A stretch of DNA of 9,342 nt, taken from the NCBI GenBank assembly GCA_964537555.1, contig CAZIAD010000080.1, positions 1 to 9,342 of the forward strand. Direction: 5' to 3'. This document shows, in pieces, positions 5,911 to 9,342 of the stretch; the first letter of the stretch is position 1; each line of letters opens with the position of its first letter. Both the position numbers and the translations under genes were made by a program. This DNA comes from CAYRWR01 sp964537555 (lineage in GTDB: Bacteria > Spirochaetota > Brevinematia > Brevinematales > CAYRWR01). The notes below the pieces were generated by a model. It was given only the letters and a program-made list of their open reading frames with translations, did not search any database and was not told the origin of the DNA.

Positions 5911-6041
5911 TTATAGTCGATAGTCATAAGTCAAGTGACGGCCGTCCATTTTTCATCACTTTTGGCTTTATTATGACAGATTTTTGCTGATCAGGATTAA
6001 TCCAAGCCGGTATTATGAATTGACGTCATTCTGTACATTAA

Positions 6042-6065
6042 GCAGGCATGGACTTACATGCCTGC
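6042..6065. repeat. Perfect inverted repeat (hairpin 1 of the spacer)
   Basis: GCAGGCATG (6042-6050) and CATGCCTGC (6057-6065) form nine perfect base pairs around GACTTA. There is no T tract on either strand next to it, so it is not a standard terminator. Confidence 0.8.
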
Positions 6066-6101
6066 CCCCCGACATCACCCCCACCCACCTTCTCTTTACT
6101 A

Positions 6102-6155
6102 CCCTGTAGCCCGGCTTCAGGCCATAGCCCCCATACCCACGTGGCCTTTACAGGG
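6102..6155. repeat. Nested inverted repeats (hairpin 2 of the spacer)
   Basis: The outer arms CCCTGTA (6102-6108) and TACAGGG (6149-6155) are perfect complements. Inside them AGGCCA (6119-6124) and TGGCCT (6142-6147) pair as well. The right sides nearly stack (one base between), and the left sides are parted by a ten-base bulge. Confidence 0.6.
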
Positions 6156-6181
6156 AGTGAGTCTCTAAAGGCCTATTCACT
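6156..6181. repeat. Inverted repeat (hairpin 3 of the spacer)
   Basis: AGTGAGT (6156-6162) pairs with ATTCACT (6175-6181) over seven bases with one G-U. It starts on the base right after hairpin 2, and its loop holds AGGCCT. Confidence 0.5.
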
Positions 6182-6193
6182 GTCTCTTTTCCT

Positions 6194-6226
6194 ATGGCCC
6201 TGACATGCTGAGCCATTCACGGCCAT
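6194..6226. repeat. Inverted repeat (hairpin 4 of the spacer)
   Basis: ATGGCC (6194-6199) and GGCCAT (6221-6226) are perfect complements around a 21-base loop. It is the weakest of the four and lies about 40 bases before the apt -35. Confidence 0.4.
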
Positions 6227-6263
6227 GTTGGAATGCTCCGCCTCTAAAATGTGATATGGATAC

Positions 6264-6292
6264 TTGTACATTTTTTTGCTTTATACTACAAT
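6264..6292 (+). promoter_or_regulatory. Sigma-70-type promoter of apt
   Basis: TTGTAC (6264-6269) and TACAAT (6287-6292) are 17 bases apart. The start of transcription would be near 6299, about 20 bases before the apt GTG, leaving room for the AAAGGAG site at 6306-6312. An overlapping TATACT (6282-6287) lies too close to the -35. Confidence 0.72.
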
Positions 6293-6318
6293 AGGGTATC
6301 ATACTAAAGGAGATCGCC

Positions 6319-6834
6319 GTGGAACTGGAAAAACTGATCAGGGATATTCCGGACTTCCCCAAACCGGGAATCCTGTTTAAAGACCTTACTACTTTATGGA
6401 AAGACAAACATGCTTTTAAACAACATATCGACAGCATGGCAGCCCTTTTTGCCGATATGTACATAGAAAAAGTAGTAGGCACTGAATCCCGCGGCTTTAT
6501 CATCGGAGCTCCCCTGGCCTATGCCCTGGGCGCCGGATTTGTGCCGGTACGCAAGGCCGGTAAGCTGCCCGGTGACACCATCTCCCGCAGCTATGCCCTG
6601 GAATATGGGCAGGCCAGTATAGAGATGCATACCGGGGCCATCGAACAAGGGGAAAATGTCCTGTTTGTAGATGACCTGCTGGCTACCGGAGGCACATCTG
6701 CTGCCTCTATCGACCTCATCCGGGAGCAGGGGGGTAATGTAGTGGCCGCTGCCTACATCGTGGAGCTCAGCTTCCTCAAGGGGAAAGACAAGATAGACGC
6801 ACCGGTGTACAGCCTCATTCAGGTAAAAAAGTAG
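6319..6834 (+). CDS. apt: Adenine phosphoribosyltransferase
   Basis: Apt joins adenine to PRPP to give AMP and pyrophosphate, the direct adenine salvage step, in the cytosol as a dimer. The 171-residue length is standard. The N-terminal IRDIPDFPKPGILFKDLTTL is the usual Apt opening; ESRGF (56-60) and VPVRKAGKLPG (76-86) are family blocks; the PRPP-binding loop is VLFVDDLLATGGT (114-126). Start: GTG at 6319-6321, with AAAGGAG six bases upstream and the family sequence beginning at once (ELEKLIRDIPDFPKPG), so no other start fits. It is a single-gene unit with its own promoter. Its TAG is only three bases from the end of a facing lipoprotein gene, with no terminator of its own seen. With purE in the same window, both new synthesis and salvage of purines are present. 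Confidence 0.97.
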   Translation: MELEKLIRDIPDFPKPGILFKDLTTLWKDKHAFKQHIDSMAALFADMYIEKVVGTESRGFIIGAPLAYALGAGFVPVRKAGKLPGDTISRSYALEYGQASIEMHTGAIEQGENVLFVDDLLATGGTSAASIDLIREQGGNVVAAAYIVELSFLKGKDKIDAPVYSLIQVKK

Positions 6835-6847
6835 CTATTACTGCCAC
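6825..6847 (-). terminator. Weak intrinsic terminator overlapping two stop codons
   Basis: On the minus strand GTGGC (6847-6843) and GCTAC (6835-6831) form a five-base-pair stem with one G-U around AGTAATA, followed at once by six Ts (6830-6825). The stem covers the stop codons of both apt (+) and the lipoprotein (-). It is short, so termination would be partial. Confidence 0.35.
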
Positions 6848-8160
6848 ATTATTTCATGGATACGGATCAGTGTCTGGCCGCAGTCCGAAGGAAACACTAC
6901 CTCAGCCTGCTTCAATCCGGCTGCCGGACTAAAACTGATATGATGGAAGCCCTTTCCTCTGGCCTCCACCCGGTTAGTATATACAAGGTTGGTATATTGA
7001 TCAGTTAACAATAACAGGAAGTACCCCGGGCTAAGGTCATTCAGGCCCTGTTCTCCCCAAAAACCCGTCTCATTCAGAAGAATATCCACACTATGCACTT
7101 TCTGGCCGGGTTTGAATCTATAACTCAGGACCTGGGGAAAACTGCCATCACTGATCCACTTGTTGCCATAGCTCAGTATACCATCTGAAAGACAGTCTTG
7201 GCTAAACTCATCCTTTAACGATTTAATAGCTTCCATTTCGGGTTGCAGCCTGTTAATCATGGGGGGCATTGATTTATAAAGATAGTAATCATACTCGTAT
7301 GGATTTATGATCCTGGTTTGCTGCTTTCTGGCCCCCAGATCAGAAGCCAGGGTCAGGTACTTGTAGGCCCCATCATCCGATTCCGGAAAAACAGTCCCGT
7401 ATTCACCTTCATACAGATCACTGGCATGGGTGAGTGTGATCACCCCTCCCGTGATCTTAGATAAGGGCCGGGCCTGTGAATAGAGCTGCCCTAATATTTT
7501 AAAATAGCGAAAACTATCATTGGATGAGATCACATGATTCATAGGGAAGAATTCTATAAAGGCATGACTGCCTGTATATGACATCACATCACCCTCCAGG
7601 AAACGGGACTGGGCTTCCAGGCCGGGCTCAGAATATCTGATCCATACTGTCTCCCCGGGAGCTATCCCGATATCTTTTTTGCCCTGGTAGACCGAGTTAT
7701 CCCCATATATCCCCATATCACGGGCTGTAACCTGGACATAGGCAGTATTTTTGGAAGGATTAAACAGCCCGGTTTCTACATATATGCAGTATTTTTTTTG
7801 ATCTGCCCACACATTGCAGGACACTATTTTAATGCTCTGTTCACTTTTTAGGATTCCGGGAATACCGGCATGGAGAGGGTCGAGAATGATTCCCCCTGGG
7901 AGTGATGCAGGCATCTCATCATAAAGTTTAATATTGTTTACTTCTTTATCACCCATTTCTTTACGTTCATCGATCTCCTGTATCAGGTCGTTGATTTTAT
8001 TATAGATCAGGATCTGCCTGTCATACTGGATCTGATAATAACTTTTTGAGGTGACTGTAATATCTGTGAGAGATATTGCCTGTCCTTTTTCCTGTTGTTC
8101 TGGCTTGGCACAGCTGACCAGCAGCAATGCTATCAGACAAAAATACTGGAGCCTTCTCAT
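6838..8160 (-). CDS. Large predicted lipoprotein, beta-rich, unrecognised family
   Basis: I do not recognise this 440-residue protein. I chose the ATG at 8158-8160 because it begins MRRLQYFCLIALLLVSC, a signal peptide with lipobox LVSC (lipid on Cys17), and GGAGGG lies nine bases upstream. An in-frame ATG at 8193 would add 11 residues in front of the signal and overlap the gene before it. After a short coiled-looking stretch (IYNKINDLIQEIDERK) the protein is mostly beta-patterned with many aromatic residues, for example YCIYVETGLFNPSKN and PGETVWIRY. The last 90 residues or so (YRFKPGQKVHSVDILLN to IRIHEIMW) have the rhythm of a discoidin-like beta sandwich (inference). It ends in tandem TAA TAG. 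It follows the smaller lipoprotein after 19 bases and is probably co-transcribed with it and ccsA. Confidence 0.82.
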   Translation of the reverse strand: MRRLQYFCLIALLLVSCAKPEQQEKGQAISLTDITVTSKSYYQIQYDRQILIYNKINDLIQEIDERKEMGDKEVNNIKLYDEMPASLPGGIILDPLHAGIPGILKSEQSIKIVSCNVWADQKKYCIYVETGLFNPSKNTAYVQVTARDMGIYGDNSVYQGKKDIGIAPGETVWIRYSEPGLEAQSRFLEGDVMSYTGSHAFIEFFPMNHVISSNDSFRYFKILGQLYSQARPLSKITGGVITLTHASDLYEGEYGTVFPESDDGAYKYLTLASDLGARKQQTRIINPYEYDYYLYKSMPPMINRLQPEMEAIKSLKDEFSQDCLSDGILSYGNKWISDGSFPQVLSYRFKPGQKVHSVDILLNETGFWGEQGLNDLSPGYFLLLLTDQYTNLVYTNRVEARGKGFHHISFSPAAGLKQAEVVFPSDCGQTLIRIHEIMWQ

Positions 8161-8179
8161 TTTATACAGCCCTCCTGAC

Positions 8180-8737
8180 TCAAGGCAACGCATTTTCTAC
8201 AGATGGTTCAAAGCGGAAAGTGTTGCGGATAAACTCAAAGCCTGTCTCTGCGATCTCACTGTCTTCATCAGCGGCCTGAGATAGGAACAGGACCACATCA
8301 TTACTCCGCTCCGCCTTATAATAGTCCCGATGGTGAGGCACTACGGTACCATACATATCCAGCACAAAGGTCTCTCTGACCCCTTTGACATAATTAGAGG
8401 ACACCACCCCTTCTATACCCTTAAAGTCTTCCTCCCGCATGGAACCCAGTTTGAGCTCTTCTTTGAACATGGAGGACATAGTCTGAGCAATATTGATCAG
8501 GACCATGGGCGATTCCAGGTCTTTAAAATAGAGCACCATCATCAGGGCATTGCCGGGGCTTTTGATATTGATATAGCTGTAATTCCCATCAGGCTCCCCT
8601 TCTGTCAGCTTCCAGTTACCGGGGTACTGAAAGCTCAGCCCCTGTTTGTTATAGTCCTGAGGATGGCCTACATCCGCAGCCTTCTCACAGGATAAAAGAA
8701 ATACAAATAATATGCTAAGAACACAGCTCTTCTTCAT
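8180..8737 (-). CDS. Predicted lipoprotein with a possible PsbP/Mog1-like domain
   Basis: This is a 185-residue protein from the ATG at 8735-8737, chosen because MKKSCVLSILFVFLLSC is a lipoprotein signal ending in lipobox LLSC (Cys17) and a GAGGT site lies about eight bases upstream. An in-frame ATG 24 bases earlier would put eight residues before the signal. The mature part opens with QGLSFQYPGNWKL, then a polar loop, YINIKSP and a MMVLYF strand. This is the order of the PsbP/Mog1/DcrB-like alpha-beta-alpha sandwich, which often begins 'y.i.yP..W' (inference from pattern only). A helix (about 75-90) and further strands follow. Its role is unknown. It lies 38 bases after the ccsA-like gene and 19 bases before the larger lipoprotein, so the three look like one operon, perhaps of the cell envelope. 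Confidence 0.83.
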   Translation of the reverse strand: MKKSCVLSILFVFLLSCEKAADVGHPQDYNKQGLSFQYPGNWKLTEGEPDGNYSYINIKSPGNALMMVLYFKDLESPMVLINIAQTMSSMFKEELKLGSMREEDFKGIEGVVSSNYVKGVRETFVLDMYGTVVPHHRDYYKAERSNDVVLFLSQAADEDSEIAETGFEFIRNTFRFEPSVENALP

Positions 8738-8767
8738 TAGACTAAACCTCTCTTTTAACATACTGGA

Positions 8768-8785
8768 CTATCGACTCATCGATAG
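8768..8785 (-). repeat. Hairpin around the stop codon of the ccsA-like gene
   Basis: CTATCGA (8768-8774) and TCGATAG (8779-8785) are perfect seven-base complements with a four-base loop. On the minus strand the loop is TGAG and holds the TGA stop of the gene. There is no T tract after it, so it is not a terminator; it could affect mRNA stability or reading into the next gene. Confidence 0.65.
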
Positions 8786-9342
8786 CTGTGCAGGCCCGGC
8801 AGGAGAAACATCACCCCGAAATAAGTAAACAGCAGGGCCGCAAAAGCCCCCATCACAACCCAGAACTTAAGCCTGGGGCTGCGCACATGAAAGTAGACCT
8901 GGCAGATAAGCCAGGTGATAAGGGCCCACACCTCTTTATTGTCCCAGTTCCAGAAGTGGCCCCAGGCCTGCTCCCCCCAGAAGGCCCCGGTCACTATACC
9001 CAGGCTGATGAAGAAGAAGCTCAGTTTCATTTCCCCGTCCAGCAGGCTGGCCAGCTCTGATTTCCCCCCCTGCATCAGGAGGGCCAGCACAAATGAAAAC
9101 GTGAGTGAGACATATCCCATAAAAAAAGCCGGCACATGGATAAACATCCAGGGACTCTGCAGGGCGGGCACCAGAAGATTGGGGGCTTTTAAAGCCGGAT
9201 TGAGGAGAAGGCCTGCTCCCAGGAAGAGGAGTACCGGCAGGACCAGCCAGCGTTTGACACTCCTGTCTCCGGGAAATAAAACACTGACCTTAAGAGTAAA
9301 CAGGAACATAAAAAACACGATAGACTCATAAGCCCCCGAAAA
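8776..9342 (-). CDS. ccsA: CcsA/ResC-type cytochrome c biogenesis protein, C-terminal part (partial)
   Basis: This is a multi-pass membrane protein that handles heme for cytochrome c maturation (system II, CcsA/ResC side). The frame is open through the window edge: GAYESIVFFMFLF at the very end matches the early 'YESLvFF' segment of the family, so the N-terminal residues lie outside. The GTG at 9318 is not the start. Visible marks: LQSPWMFIHV, whose His is a candidate external heme ligand; the tryptophan-rich heme motif WGHFWNWDNKEVWAL; and the end FGVMFLLPGLHSY, with the second conserved His. Several hydrophobic spans separate them. The 188 residues seen fit the last two thirds of a normal CcsA. 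It is the first of three genes read leftward, followed by two lipoproteins. Assignment to CcsA rather than CcmC/CcmF rests on the overall wording of these blocks. Confidence 0.9.
   Translation of the reverse strand, partial: FSGAYESIVFFMFLFTLKVSVLFPGDRSVKRWLVLPVLLFLGAGLLLNPALKAPNLLVPALQSPWMFIHVPAFFMGYVSLTFSFVLALLMQGGKSELASLLDGEMKLSFFFISLGIVTGAFWGEQAWGHFWNWDNKEVWALITWLICQVYFHVRSPRLKFWVVMGAFAALLFTYFGVMFLLPGLHSYR

Larger units (their letters stand above)
5911..6263. other. Long spacer between divergent promoters; palindromes and hairpins, no gene seen
   Basis: About 350 bases separate the aminotransferase promoter (-) and the apt promoter (+). I see no convincing coding frame and no tRNA or known RNA signature. 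The first third holds perfect palindromes: GACGGCCGTC (5937-5946), CTGATCAG (5987-5994), GGATTAATCC (5994-6003) and TGACGTCA (6021-6028). From 6042 onward there are four possible hairpins (listed separately) and a C-rich run at 6061-6089. GGCC occurs five times between 6120 and 6224 with starts 23-27 bases apart. The region may hold operators or an unlisted small RNA; no clear promoter inside it was found. Confidence 0.6.

Noticed and set aside
5911..6263. Possible tRNA, 4.5S, 6S or riboswitch in the spacer
   Set aside because: I found no tRNA-like cloverleaf, signal-recognition core or known aptamer consensus; only generic hairpins can be supported.
1..9342. CRISPR array, insertion sequence or phage genes
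   Set aside because: No regularly spaced direct repeats with spacers, transposase, integrase or phage structural proteins were seen on either strand.

Overview
The window looks like two unrelated pieces of DNA joined near position 740. Positions 1 to about 740 are strongly GC-rich. They hold the 3' end of a Gfo/Idh/MocA-type oxidoreductase (+), a terminator hairpin, and the C-terminal half of an RsuA/RluB-type pseudouridine synthase (-). That second gene stops abruptly at the composition change and lacks its N-terminal half. The oxidoreductase tail resembles sequences common in Verrucomicrobia/Planctomycetes-like bacteria (inference).

From about 745 to the end the DNA has moderate GC and a consistent style: strong AGGAGG-type ribosome sites, consensus sigma-70-like promoters and perfect-stem bidirectional terminators. 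Three lipoproteins with lipoboxes point to a Gram-negative (diderm) bacterium. I cannot fix the phylum; Spirochaetota or a similar lineage is possible, but only as a guess.

Layout of the second piece: (a) a lipoprotein on + (765-1481) and a terminator; (b) a leftward cluster running from a permuted papain-like (YiiX/DUF830-type) amidase through a receiver-plus-histidine-phosphotransfer-domain protein to purE, the last two joined stop-to-start; (c) a rightward cassette of two very small unrecognised proteins with its own near-perfect promoter and terminator; (d) a leftward pair, a class I aspartate-type aminotransferase then accB (biotin carboxyl carrier protein), with its own promoter; (e) a spacer of about 350 bases with several palindromes and consecutive hairpins between two divergent promoters; (f) apt (adenine phosphoribosyltransferase) on +; (g) a leftward group made of the C-terminal part of a CcsA-type cytochrome c biogenesis protein and two lipoproteins.

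Most of the content is housekeeping metabolism: purine synthesis and salvage (purE, apt), fatty acid synthesis (accB), amino acid transamination and cytochrome c maturation. The least explained parts are the two-gene small-protein cassette, the receiver-DHp protein with no kinase domain, the hairpin-rich spacer and the composition junction.
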